DNA of 64,000 bases from Panopea generosa. Its lineage: Eukaryota; Mollusca; Bivalvia; Adapedonta; Hiatellidae. Both the position numbers and the translations under genes were made by a program. The stretch spans positions 94,470,046-94,534,045 of the forward strand of contig CM055897.1 in NCBI GenBank assembly GCA_029582155.1, written 5' to 3'. Of the stretch, positions 36,401 through 50,500 are shown piece by piece (position 1 is the stretch's first letter; each line of letters begins with the position of its first letter). The notes under the pieces are model-generated. The model was not told where the DNA came from, did not search any database, and saw only the letters and a program-made list of their open reading frames with translations.

Positions 36401-39400
36401 GCTCGAAGTATTCCTGGGTATAACCAGTACTAAGCATATGCGGCAACTTATTTATGTTACTACGACTGTGAAACTTGTTATTGCAACTCACGCTCGAAGT
36501 ATTCCTGGGTATAACCAGGACTAAGCATTTGCGGCAACTTATTTATGTTACTACGATTGTGAAACTTGTTATTGCAACTTACGCTCGAAGTATTTCTGGG
36601 TATAACCAGGACTAAGCATTTCCGGCAACTTATTTATGTTACAACTATTGTGAAACTTGTTATTGGAACTCACGCTCGAAGTGTTCCCGGGTATAACAAG
36701 TACTAAGCATATGCAGCAACTTATTTTTTGTAACTTGGATTGTGAAACTTGTTATTGCAACTCACGCTCGAAGTGTTCCTGGATATAACCAGTACTAAGC
36801 ATATGCGGCAAGTTATTTATGTTACTTCGATTGTGAAACTTGTTATTGCAACTCACACTCGAAGTGTTCCTGGATATAACCAGTACTAAGCATATGCGGC
36901 AACTTAATTATGTTTCTTCGATTGTGACACTTGTTATTGAAACTCACGCTTGAAGTGTTTCTGGGTATAACTTATACTAAGCATATGCGGCAACGTATTT
37001 ATGTTACTTCGATTGTGAAACTTGTTATTGCAACTCACGCTCGAAGTGTTCCTGGGTATAACCAGTACTAAGTATATGCGGCATAAAGTGTCTTGCTCGG
37101 GACACCTGCGGCGGAATCGAACCCGCGACCTTCGGATTCTTTGTTCGATGCTCTACTACTGGACTACACGTACTGTGTTCTGCATTATTTTTCATACCAA
37201 ACAATAACTAAACAGAAAACATAAATGTTTTCATTTTTGCAAGAATATTTGATATTTATACATTTCACACAACCTCTCAATTTAATGCACGTTATTGACT
37301 CATCACCAATTGTTTATGATTATTAACTATAATTATAACACGCTTTATTGGGATAATCAAACTAACTTATATCACAGAACTGTCCACTGTAGCCATCGTT
37401 ACATTCGCAGCTGTAGTCGTTTATCTCATCTACACAGTTTCCAAAGTTACAGGTATCATCCGCCAATTCTGCACATTCATTGATATCTTCAAGAAAACAA
37501 AACAACAGAATAAAGAATGATGTTATTTCACCTCGATGTAACGGCGAAAAGAAGAACAGGATGGGCTATACCCGTTAACCAGATTAATATGTCAATATGT
37601 GGTTTTATTACCGGCCATCCTAAGGCGATGCCATTATTTCATCTTTTAGACGTATATCGTCCCATTTGTGCAATAAGTTACCGAGTGTATATACAACAAG
37701 AAGGCGCTAAGTACCTTTTTGCATCAATAGGGCGATATGTCCGTTTTGTTCATGATTAGTTTGTATTGGTCGTGTTATTGTACGGGTGGTTTCTCGGAAT
37801 GCGCTGTTTCCTGTGGGACCAATATTTTGTTACTTTTGCATTACGTGTGCTTCTATACAGCGTTATCGTCTACCTGGGTGTAACAACTATGAGAGTAGTA
37901 ACTATAACAAACGTAAGATAACGCACAGAATTATACTTTGGGATGAATTATGAGAATCTTTTTTAAGTTACCTTCACATGATTTTCCGTCGTCTCGAAGC
38001 TCATATCCAGGCAAACACAAACACTCGAAGCTTCCAACGAGATTGGCACATAATTGTTCACAATCGTCGATGTTTGCATCACACTCGTCTATATCTAAAA
38101 TAGTGTGTATATAATATGAAGTGTTACAATCTGCAAGGTAGCATTGATAGAGTAGTGTTCTGTTGTTTACTATATATTATTTGATGAAATACGCAAAAAA
38201 CATATTTGTGTATATCATATAAGATATGGCGTTAAGGTTCATATATATATAAAGAGAGATTTTAAGTGTAGATATTCATTGTTTGTTTTACTATATCATA
38301 AAGTCATATAAGATATGGTGTTAAGTGTTATATATATAAAGAGAGATTTTAAGTGTAGATATTCATTGTTTGTTTTACTATGACATAAGATCATATAAGA
38401 TATGGCGTTAAGGGTCATATATATAAAGAGAGATTTTAAGTGTAGATATTCATTGTTGGTTTTACTATGACATAAGATCTATATTACTTGACTGAGTGGG
38501 TGGCGTAATATTATGTAACATATGTAAAAACAAAATATTATAAGATATCTTCAATAAATTAATATCAAGTCATACTTGTCAGAATGGAAACATAAGAAAC
38601 TAGACATTTAGCTAAATAAGAAATAATTCTGCTTCACCTTTAATGAATGCGTCCTACGTCTCTTATTGAATATGCATTTTCTGATGTCTGCTTAAATACA
38701 CTACATATTAAAAAAACAACTAATTATATGTTGACGAATTATGTGTTTCACCTACCATCGCAAGATCTCCCGTCAACGTTCAGTTCGTATCCTTTGGAAC
38801 ACGAGCAGTTGAAACTCCCAGCAGTGTTTACACACCGATCTGAACAATCATCGTTTCCCAGAATGCATTCGTTTATATCTGCAGCAAATAGTATGCCAGT
38901 TAATCGAACTTTATATCAAACATATACATTACGATGTATATGTGTGTTATGAACTTGCTCAGGCCAGCTCCTTAAAGACGATACCACCATGCTGTCCTTT
39001 CTATCATCTTACATATACAAACTTCATATAAATCGTATAATTATACATCTATATGTGCTATGATAAATAGGTTAACAAAAATTAATTTACTTAATTGCTT
39101 TAACCTAACCAGCTAAACTGTTCTATATGTTTTGCTATATGGTATAGTTATACATGCATGTTAGATTATGAGCGAAACTATACATATTTACATAGGTAAA
39201 CATTTTAAATAACGACGTTAAGCTGCCAATATATCACTATGTAATCGAAACATTTACTGCAATGCTTTCTGTACAATGAGACATTAGGTCAAACGAAAGT
39301 CATTTTAAATATTTTAAATGATAATCTTGGAATATTAATAACAACCGATACAATGTGATACATGACTTACCATCACAGTCGGCCCTGTTTTCATTTAGAA

Positions 39401-42358
39401 CGTATCCTTCCTGGCAGGAACATACAAAACTCCCCTCAGTGTTCCTACACAGCTGTGAACAGTTATCTAGATCTTTTTCACATTCGGGAACATCTACAAT
39501 ATCAACAAGGATGAGTAAGTACAAGATGAACATGTCAATGTATTAGCATGTTATTGTTACAAAACCCGCTTTTGACATTAGTAAGTTGCAATATGACATT
39601 TTAGGTTTGTTCACAAAGCGCACATATCTCCGAAGTAAGTTATATACATTTGAAATGATGTGTTTTTTAAGCAAAGATATGATTGCTACACACGCTAAGC
39701 GTAGATATTTGCCTATATATTTTTTTACTTTTGTTAACATTAATTTATAACGAGTTAGGACTCTCCATTAGTGATTTTGTCTCAACGAGTTTGGATATGC
39801 ACATTCTATAAAAGCGACTTAAACATATGTTGTTGCCATATAAACAGATATTACATTATATGTTGTGCATATAAGTTATATACAATATAGACACATTCCC
39901 TAAGCATAGAACGCAAACAATGAACAAAATAGTAGACTCGGTTTTATTGAGTTTGTTCATAAGTCTATTGTAAAATATTCACGGCTTTAGCAGTATTCTG
40001 TTTTAGAGGAAAGGTTTCATGATTAAAAAATGACTAGAAATAACAAAATTTCATATTGGAGTCGCGTACATACATTTCACAACATTAAGTGTGCAATCAT
40101 ATGCATGCGGATGATGACGTTACGTCAAAGTTAACTCGACCAAATCTTCTATCAAATTACCATAATTTATAAAAACAAAATTAATTAAGTTAAATATTAT
40201 TTCTTTGATAAACCATTACCACTGTGACTCGAAGTCACATTATTAACTACAAACATATATTAAAAAGCAGTTATAAAACACAGCTCGTTTCGTTAATGTT
40301 TGATGAAAAAAGGTGATCATGTACATACATGACCCATGATCAGAGGGTCGTAGGTTCGGTCGTCCACCACGGCTATGTGTGGTGTTCTTTAGCAAGAAAC
40401 TTTATCCGCATATGATAAGTACAACTTTCTACCCACGAATACTTTGTCCAAGTTGTAAGAACTTGTTTTATAATAGAGGTAAAATAAGTAAGTTAAAAAC
40501 ATCGGAAGTATTATTTCAACCGATCACGTTAACTAAATGCCAAAAAGGTATGTGATAGAATGACTTATAACACCATACCATTTAATACAACTTTACTTTC
40601 AAGCTACTCTTCTTATATATCTACTGGTAAACATTGCGTTAGCCTACAGTAATGATAAATAACGGATACTTTTGCGCGCAATGTAAAATTAAGAATCAAA
40701 ATGACTACATTTTATACACTATGTATCTAAGAAACTGTTCACTACCATCACATGATTTTCCATCGTCATTGAGCGTGTAACCATTGTCACAAGAACATGT
40801 GAAATTTCCCACTGTGTTTGAACACTGGTGCATGCACCCATCTGTATCTAGAGCACATTCGTCAATATCTAAAATAAGAAAGGTATGCGATTCAAGTTAA
40901 TATAAGCATCATATGCACCATATAGACAAGAATCACTATGCTTAATATTTCGGTGTACTTCACTATTACATTATTTACAATACTTTCAGATAGTGCCTAT
41001 TTTTACTACAATTAAATTAATTTAAGACAGCATTTTTAACATTTATTTGCTAAAATTTACATCTTTGACAAATCTCCTTTTTTGAATATACGTAGTCCCT
41101 CTTTTTCATTCCCACGACGCATACTGTTTTCTGCGCCTATATTTAACAATTAAAGAATGCTGACGTTGTTTCCGAGACAATGTCAAGTTTATGACAATGT
41201 CAAATAAACATGATATCAACACGAAGTACTAGTAGGAGCTAGCCATTTGATGACGCGATCAACAAATAACACCTATTTATGTGTGTACGGAAGTTGTTCA
41301 GAGCATAATTGTAGTTAACATAAATGGCGACATTAAATGGCATTACCGTCACATGCTTTCAAATCATCATTCAAAATGAATCCGACATTGCAACTGCAGG
41401 TAAACGATCCATCTGTATTTGTACACATATGTAAACAATCGTGTGTTTCTTCGCTGCATTCGTCAATATCTGAATAAATATTCAAAATAAAAAACAACCT
41501 AAGATCAGGAGTGATTACAGTGGTTCCATCCTAGCACAATTTTGTTTTGTTTGTTGTTCTACGTAAAATGCACATATACATATATATATATATATATATA
41601 ATTGACCATATACCACTCAAGGCAAACGATATTGTATGTAACCTTGTAATCAAAGAGGTATTTTCTGTTTGCCATTTCAGTCTGTCTGTACGCTGTACGT
41701 TACATCATGTCCGCAACATAACAAACACATATAAGGGTGCGTCTAAATGATTTATCTGATCTTTTATAGTTGTTAAGTTATAGATAAATTATATATATAC
41801 TGATGTACTGAACACTTTTCATCAAACTGCTTCGCATACCTATACATTAAGATTTATAGTGTAATATATTAACGCTGTTTGTTACTGAAAAGAAATCTTG
41901 TGTTGGTAGTTGAATGTAAGCGTGTCCTTGAATGTGGACTTTTGAATTGACTACAATTATCATGTCGGCATATAGGTCATAATATCAGAGTACGTGATGA
42001 ACATTAAAAAGAATAATTAACAAAAAATTAAATTGTTTATACAATGTTTTAAACTATTTACCATCACAAGATGTCCCGTCTCCGTTCAATGTATACCCGG
42101 TGTTACAGAAACAATGAAAGGTTCCCTCTGTATTAGAGCACTGGTGAGAACAGCCGTCAATACCACGTGCACATTCATCAACATCTACCAATATATGTGA
42201 TCATTGAAAGTTGATAAATGGAACAAAACATTAACCTATGTAAGTATGGTGAACAACATACGAACTTTATAGTTAGCATAAAATTATTTTCGGAAACAAA
42301 TTGGAACTGTCTTATACTTTACCATTTTACCACATATTTGTTTACTTGTGTGTGCGTT

Positions 42359-42405
<47 letters not shown>

Positions 42406-44491
42406 CTTTGTGACTTTATATTGTACTTGGCGATTCTGCAATTGACTGGTATATAGTACGTTACCATCGCATGATTTGCCATCATCTTTCAATATGAAAC
42501 CAACACTACATGAGCACATGAATCCTCCATCAGTGTTTGTGCAAGTATGTGAACAGTCATCCGTCTCTATACTACATTCGTTTATATCTGAAACACAGAA
42601 GAGTGTATAATATTACACAATGAAAACATATCGGTTAAAGACCAATTATGTTAGTTTTAACGATAAAAAAAGTTAAACAATGTGATATACACAAAATAGA
42701 TCCGCATGAGGTGTTTACACACACCGTATTTTTATTAACGGACATGCTAATTAAACTGAAAATTCAATCCCCCTTTCCTTTGTACATTATATATATATAA
42801 TCATATATTTATACAGGAAAATTACCCATCAGAAACTTAACACACTTATTTGTAAGATAAATATTCATCCTTACAATCAGTTCGTACACTTTAAATTGAT
42901 CTCGAAATGTCAAAATTGAATTAATTCACTACGATTTCTTTGAGAGCAGCAATAACTATTAATTTTAAATGAAATATCAGAAAGAGTGACATTTAACCAT
43001 ACATACATAGTTTACTTAGTAAGCAACACAATACTATGAAATGAACGTTTAATATTTCATGAAAGCGGTACGAATTTGACATGTATCTTCGTTAAATATG
43101 TACCGGCACAGTAGACGTAGTATTTTAAGACCTGATCCATCAGCATATATAATCAATCAATTGAATAATCAGTATAAAGACAATAAAAAGATTAGAAATT
43201 TAAAAATGGTAAAATGGTTATAGAGGTCAGTGTGTAGTAACCATAACAAAATATACATACAAAGCAAAAACATAACAGGGAAGTAAATAAGAAATAAGAA
43301 AATGACCCAATTACATTCTATTAAGTTAAAATTAAAACAGATGCTACTCTTTGAGTATCATTTCAGTTCTTTAAATGTTTAAATGAGTATATTGTAGTAA
43401 CCAAAAACGATTTCTATTTGAACTGTATTTCTTAAATAATAAATATTTATAGCGGACAAAAAATGTGCAAAATAAACCGTGAAATTGCCAGCATGATCAA
43501 AACGGGCCTTTATAAACCAAAACTGGTCAATTACGACCAAAGCAAAACGGTAGCTTTTCGTTACACAAAACCGTATTGCGAATGCACTGACCAGTGTGGC
43601 AAGCTGACGGAGCTGATAGAAAGACTGGCACGTGATTTACGAAATAATAAGCTGTATACAAAATTAATACAGAGGAAGCTGATGCCATTACTATATCACG
43701 TTGATACAGTGACCTTAGCAATGAGGCTTAACAATGACATCAGTTATATATTGTCAATAACCATGCGTTATTTTAATGTCAAGGTTAAACAAAGATTCGG
43801 TCTCCATAATAGCGCTGATACTAAAAACATTTTATTTCATCAGTGTTTTACTATTATCACATATCTATTTAGACGTAATGTATCTTATTACTCTTTGATC
43901 AAAACAGTAGTAATTGTTGTGATAGTTAAATGTATGTTGTACATTACCATTACAGGTGAAGTTATCGTCTGCTAGCGTATAACCTATGTTGCATAAGCAC
44001 AAGAAGCTTCCTTCAGTGTTGGAACATTGGTGCTCGCAATTGTCGTTGCCAATTCCACATTCGTCAACGTCTGAAATATATAAACGTGTTTAAATGGAAC
44101 TGGAAAACATGTAGGACACTATATTAGGAGTACATTTGATATGTAATAATAAGGGTTAATTAACTAAATAATTTATTAACTAATTAATGATTTATATTAC
44201 ATATAAATTTTGTATATTTGTTGAATCAAAAAACAAACATCTAATTCATTTCAAAGCAAAACAATAAGAAAAAAACAGTTGTTTTTTTTCATCACATGAA
44301 TAAATTTAGTCAATAATGAAATAATTTCAAAAACCAAAATGTATGCTTTCTTTTTCCTTTCAGTGTATATATATGAATGTATGTTACAACTTGACTGATA
44401 TATATATTTGTACGGTTTGTTGAGGGATGGCCCACCCCGACCCTCACAGACCTATTACGGGGTGATTAAATGGATCACTTTTCAGTGATTG

Positions 44492-44528
<37 letters not shown>

Positions 44529-47500
44529 GATTTATTAACATACATTAGTGGAAGGGAAAGTACAGCTCGTCATATTGATGGTGGGAAATGTTGTTGAAAT
44601 ACAATATATAACGTGTGTTTTTTAATTGATTGTATTTCATGGGATACTACTTGGTCGAGTGGTCAAAGGTGCAATGGTATAATGAACATTTACCGCTCAT
44701 TGCTGTGGTCGTGAGTTTGAAACCAAGCTCAATTTAAAATCTTTAAGTGATAAGGTTGCCGGTAACTTGTGGAAGGGTGATGGTTCTACTCTATTTCATT
44801 TATAGCCTGTCATGTGTTGAAGAAGGGTGCTAAATCATATTCAAAACAAATACATATATAAATAAACGTTTCCAATAATCGAGCTATCATCAAATATAGT
44901 ATAAAGTAATGAGAATAGGTTAAAGTGCCCTTGACTTTCGTCATTACATTTTTCTGACAAAAGCATTTCATAACAAATTGAAATACATAAAACCCGAAAT
45001 ATTCTTTTTTATTATTTTCGAATAGTTAATATATTATATCACAGACGCATAGTTATACGTTCCAAGATATAGAAATAGAAAGTGTAAATACCGTCACAAT
45101 TTCTTCTGTCGTCATTGATGACGTATCCAATAAAACATGCGCATGTAAAACTCCCTTCGTTGTTAACACAAACATCAGCACAATCGTCCTTACCCAGCTT
45201 GCATTCATTAGTGTCTGGTTAAATAATGAACATATGTGAGACTATAATATGCACGTAAGATAGGTTTAAAAAATATTAAACTGACTTGAATCTTTACGAA
45301 ATAAGAATAATGAAATCTAATTGCAATTCTATTTAATAATAGAATAACGGGAAGATAGCAACCAAAATAGCAGGTTTTATACTGTCCGTTCAAGTGTGAT
45401 AATGAAATATACAACAATATCACACCAACTAGCACCTGTTTAATCGGTAATCTGTCCTCAAACAAAACTGAATGCAAAGAATCAGAAATGATAACAACAC
45501 TTGATCATAACGATATTTCATTTAAATAAAATAATCTACGGGATGTTAATTATTAAAGCATGATGACAAACTTTTCTGAATTTGGAAACATATTTTTATC
45601 CATATATTTTTTAAATTTGTGTAATTTGATATTTCATATGAGATCTTAAAAACCTATATTCGTCTTTTTTACCATGTTTGTTGTAACATAGTGGTAACAC
45701 ACAACCATAATTTATATGACAGGATCATAGTTACATATGCCTTACCAGAGCACGATTCGCCGTCAAGGTCCAGTGTGTATCCTATATCACATGTACACGT
45801 GTAGCTCCCATTTGTGTTTAGACAGCCTTGCTCACATCCATCCGTCTCCAATGTACATTCATCGTTGTCTAAAGGAAAATTAACCGGATTCCGTAATTTT
45901 AATATTGTTTAAAAATATACTATTATTGAAACTAAGAACGTGTTAGAAATAAAATATTCATTTTAATAATAATCTATAAGGCATATGTATGGGGATATTT
46001 ATTTCTGAACAACCAAACATTAATCGACATATCAGACTAAGACGAACGCAAGGTAAACCAATGTAAACCAAGTACACACTACTATAGATTCAACCACCTC
46101 AATATAAATGGTTTCAGCCATAGCTTATATATCAATATCTAAAACGAAAAACGTCTTGACTGTAAGGACAATTTTACATACATATACTGATAGCTTATAT
46201 GAGTGGGATTCAGTTAAGGATTCAATCAGGCATACATTCTATTAGAATACTCATGTTACATGTTAAAATTGCTTAATTACACAACTTATATATGATGTAA
46301 TGACTCATTTCTATTATGTCTGTTCATGAGTTGTAAACATGAAACACCGGTCACGTCCCTAACACTGGCCACGGCGCCTAAAACCGGCCACGCCCCCTAA
46401 AACCGGCCACGCCCCCTAAAACCGGTCACGCCCTCTAACACCAGTCGCGCCACCTAACCGGTTTAAGCGAAATTATATTCTTAAGCAACACTGAATGACT
46501 TCAGAATTAAACAAAGGTACGTTGCGACAGTCTACGTCCGCCAACAAATGTATGAAACTTAAATGAATAATTTTCTGTTTGAATTCCTAGAAATTGAATC
46601 GAAATAGACTTCTTACCGTCACAATTCCTTTTGTCGGAATTTAAGGTGTATCCATCATTGCAGTCACATTGGAAACTCCCAACAGTATTAAGACAGATGT
46701 CAGAACAATTATCTGTACCGAGGGTACACTCGTCATTATCTGTCAAGTGTATACAGCAGAGGTAAATGGGCAATGTTATGAAATCATAGGCGTAACATTT
46801 GAGTTATAGAATTGTGTGTATTTTCATACAGAAAAAAGAGTTAAAGCTCTTTTCAACATTGAGCATTCACATTCAAAACGGCATTTAGAGAAATAGTAAC
46901 ATAGTGAATTAAAACTAAAAACAATCAATACATTATTATATGAGATAGTGTAAATATATATTCCTATTACCATCACACGACCTGCCATCGTTGTTTAATG
47001 AGTATCCGAGTCCACAAAAGCATGTAAAACTTCCTTCAGTATTTGAACACGTTTGGTTGCAGTCGTCGGACTCCAGTAAACATTCGTCAGTATCTGTAAA
47101 CAATTGAATGATAACGGGTAAAACAATTAAACAGAAATGAAAATGTGTCTCTTTAAATCCAATTCTTAATAAAAATCCAAAATAATTGTACATTTAAAAA
47201 ACCTCGAATGAAAACAAAATATATACCATGACACGATTTTCCGTTGCTACCGAGAGTAAACCCTGTATTACAAGAACACAAAAAACTTCCTTCAGTGTTG
47301 CTGCATAGTTGGAAACAGTCGTGTATTCCCAGGACGCATTCATCGATATCTGGTAAAAAAAAAAGGAAACGGTTTAAACTAATTCATGTAAAATCGTGCA
47401 ATGCGTGTGGTATTTAAAGCAATCGTCTTTTAAAAACTGTTGTTAACGAACGGACTGACAATATTGTTTTCGTTCAATTTGTATCAATTTTATATACTTA

Positions 47501-50500
47501 CATAACCAGAAAACTTTTGGAAGTTTTAAATATAAAATTAGTACTAACAAAATACATTTGTATTAGTATTGAGAGAGCTTGTTGAAATAGAAATAGCTTC
47601 GGAATGATTGTTTTTAAATGTATTTTGACATATCCTTGAACTAGGTACATTTATAGGATTGTGCTAAAAGGTTGATGATATACTTAAACTATCAATACTA
47701 TGTTATTTCATGCATAGAACTGTAAACAATAAAACTTATGCTTGTAAGTGTATCAGCCAATATTACATAGTTTGTTCAAATAAATATTATAAATATTACC
47801 GATGCACTGTTTTCCGTCAGGACCAACAGTATATGCTAAATCACATATACACATATAGCTGCCATTTGTATTTGAACAGCTTTGTTCACAACCGTCGGTA
47901 TCCAGAATACATTCGTCAACGTCTGAAATATCAAAATAGGTTAACATTGTATTACTATGTGCTAATCTTGTAATATAAAATTTAAACTATGTTGATGTTA
48001 CTTACTAAGCAAGATCATATTAGTTTATACACAGCCATCTGGCGATCTTTCGTCAACTTGGGGTTTGAGGCATTAAAAAAACGCAAGTCAATTAATGTTA
48101 GAGATCATTGTCATTAAGTGACTTCTAGAAAGCAATATTTAGTATAATTCATCAATGATTGCTTATTACAGTGCATCCAATTAAGGTTAATTAAACCGAT
48201 TTTGTTTCGAACATGCTCATTCAGAGTTCCTTTAGAGTACACTATCCTTTTAACCGGTGATGTGAGGCGATATCAAGTTGTCTACTCTTACTAGCGTTCT
48301 GTACTTCCAAATAACAATTTGATCGGATTCAGTTGTAGAATATTATGTGATATACGTCAGATAAAATATACCAGCTGAGGTAAATATCTACATTTATGGT
48401 GCATATCACATCATATTCTACACCTGAGTCCGTACTTGTTTTATCATATAATCCACCACTTATACCCCCTACGACTGTTTTATCATAGAGTCCTACACCT
48501 GTACCTCCTATGACTATTTTAGTATATAATCCACCACTTATACCCCCTATGACTGTTTTATCATATAATCTTACACTTGTACCTCCTATGACAATTTTAG
48601 TATATAATCCACCACTTATACCCCCTATGACTGTTTTATCATATAATCCACCACTTGTACCTCCTATGACTATTTTAGTATATAATCCACCACTTATACC
48701 CCTTATGACTTTTTTATCATATAATCCACCACTTATACCTCCTATGCCTGTTTTAGTATATAAGCCACCACTTACACCCCTATGACTATTTTAGTATACA
48801 TAAATTATCATCGAATACAATAATAAATAGCACCAGGTATTTTTCACCCAATGGGCGAATGTACCAAACACATAATTAAAGAGGTGTGTTGCGTTCATTT
48901 TAGTTATTATCTAATATATATATAAATATTCAAGTAGAAGATGGTACCGTCGCAAGACTTGCTGTCTTCGTTCAGTGTGTAGCCACCTTCACACGAACAT
49001 ATGAAACTTCCTATGGTGTTCGTACAGAGTTGTGAGCAATCATCAGCGCCCAGTAAACATTCATCGTCATCTATAATGTGTGAGGCCAAATTTATGAATA
49101 AAGTATGTCTATATTTGCGTTTTATGTACATTCACAGACATGTAACAACACATACAAGATATTTGTCAAAAGAAATAAAATTTCCTTATTGAAAAATTAG
49201 TAAAGAAAGCCGTCTATGTATGAGATTTAAAACATGCAAATGAATTTTTAAACATGTTTGGTTGTATACTATTTTAATTGTATTTGTATTTGAAAAGAAG
49301 TTTTAACGGAGAGAATATAACTAATTTAATTAATTTTTCTTTTTGCAGCAACATTCAACAATATGTGTTACCAATGCATGTTATATTGTCATCATCAACG
49401 CTATATCCGGTGTCACATAGACATGTGTAACTTCCCTCTGTGTTTGAACAATCATGTGAACACTCGTCAGTTTCAAGTATGCATTCATCAATATCTGGAA
49501 AATGGAAAATGTCACAGCTCTACATTATACATAATTCAAGACATTGGTTATTTTGTTTTTAATTTCATTCAATATATTTGATTATATCATATTTGATTTG
49601 ACAGTCGACAGCATCTTCAACCTTAATATGCAGACAAAGCTATAACGTACCATCACATGTTCTATTGTCGTTGTTTATTGTGTACCCTTTACCGCATGAA
49701 CAATCGAAGCTTCCATCATTGTTCTCACAAACTTGTGAGCAATCATGTGTGTCCGTAGCACATTCATCGATATCTGAAAATAGGAGAATGTCGACATTTT
49801 AACGATCAAATAACATAAAGATAGAAATAAATTATCCCTACCTACTAACAGACTGATATGTGATAAACGAGTATAAATCTTAAAATCGCTATACTGTGAT
49901 TTTTTGTATATATAATTAATTGTCTGTTCATTGGTTCAACACTGACTGATGCAAAGTACATAATACCTTAAAGTCATAAATGTACATATCGCGCCCACAC
50001 AATGGCATTTTTTTTCCATTCATTCCCGTGTTCAAATCTAGTGTTTGATGACGAAAATATACATTTTACATTTAATTATGTATCTGAATATAAAGCATAT
50101 AACTGCTCAAAAAATAAATATTCATTCACTATTATATGCAGCTTTAACATTTTCTTCAAATTGTTTAAATAAACATTACTTAGTAAAACAGTTATTATCT
50201 TTTAATCAAATTTATTCTAAACTTTACATTACCAGTGCAGGTTATATTGTCGTCGGCAACGGAATATCCGGTATCACAAAGACACAGATAACTGCCGTCT
50301 GTGTTAGAACATCCGTGTGAGCACTCGTCGATCTCCAAGGTACATTCGTCAATATCTGAAATACATATTAAATCGTTACAAAAGTAGTCGAACCCCAATG
50401 GTATACATAAATCAGTGTTCAAAACGAATCTGCCATAGCCGAGCACGAACGAAACATTGTACAATGATTAGGGATATCGTGTTTTGTCTCAGTATATTCC

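Noticed and set aside
38647-38952. Plus-strand frames opposite EGF exons (for example 38647-38952, 49001-49192, 57451-57681, 58790-59023)
   Set aside because: Antisense shadows: cysteine-rich exons read backwards stay open, but the minus-strand reading has domain, phase and splice support.
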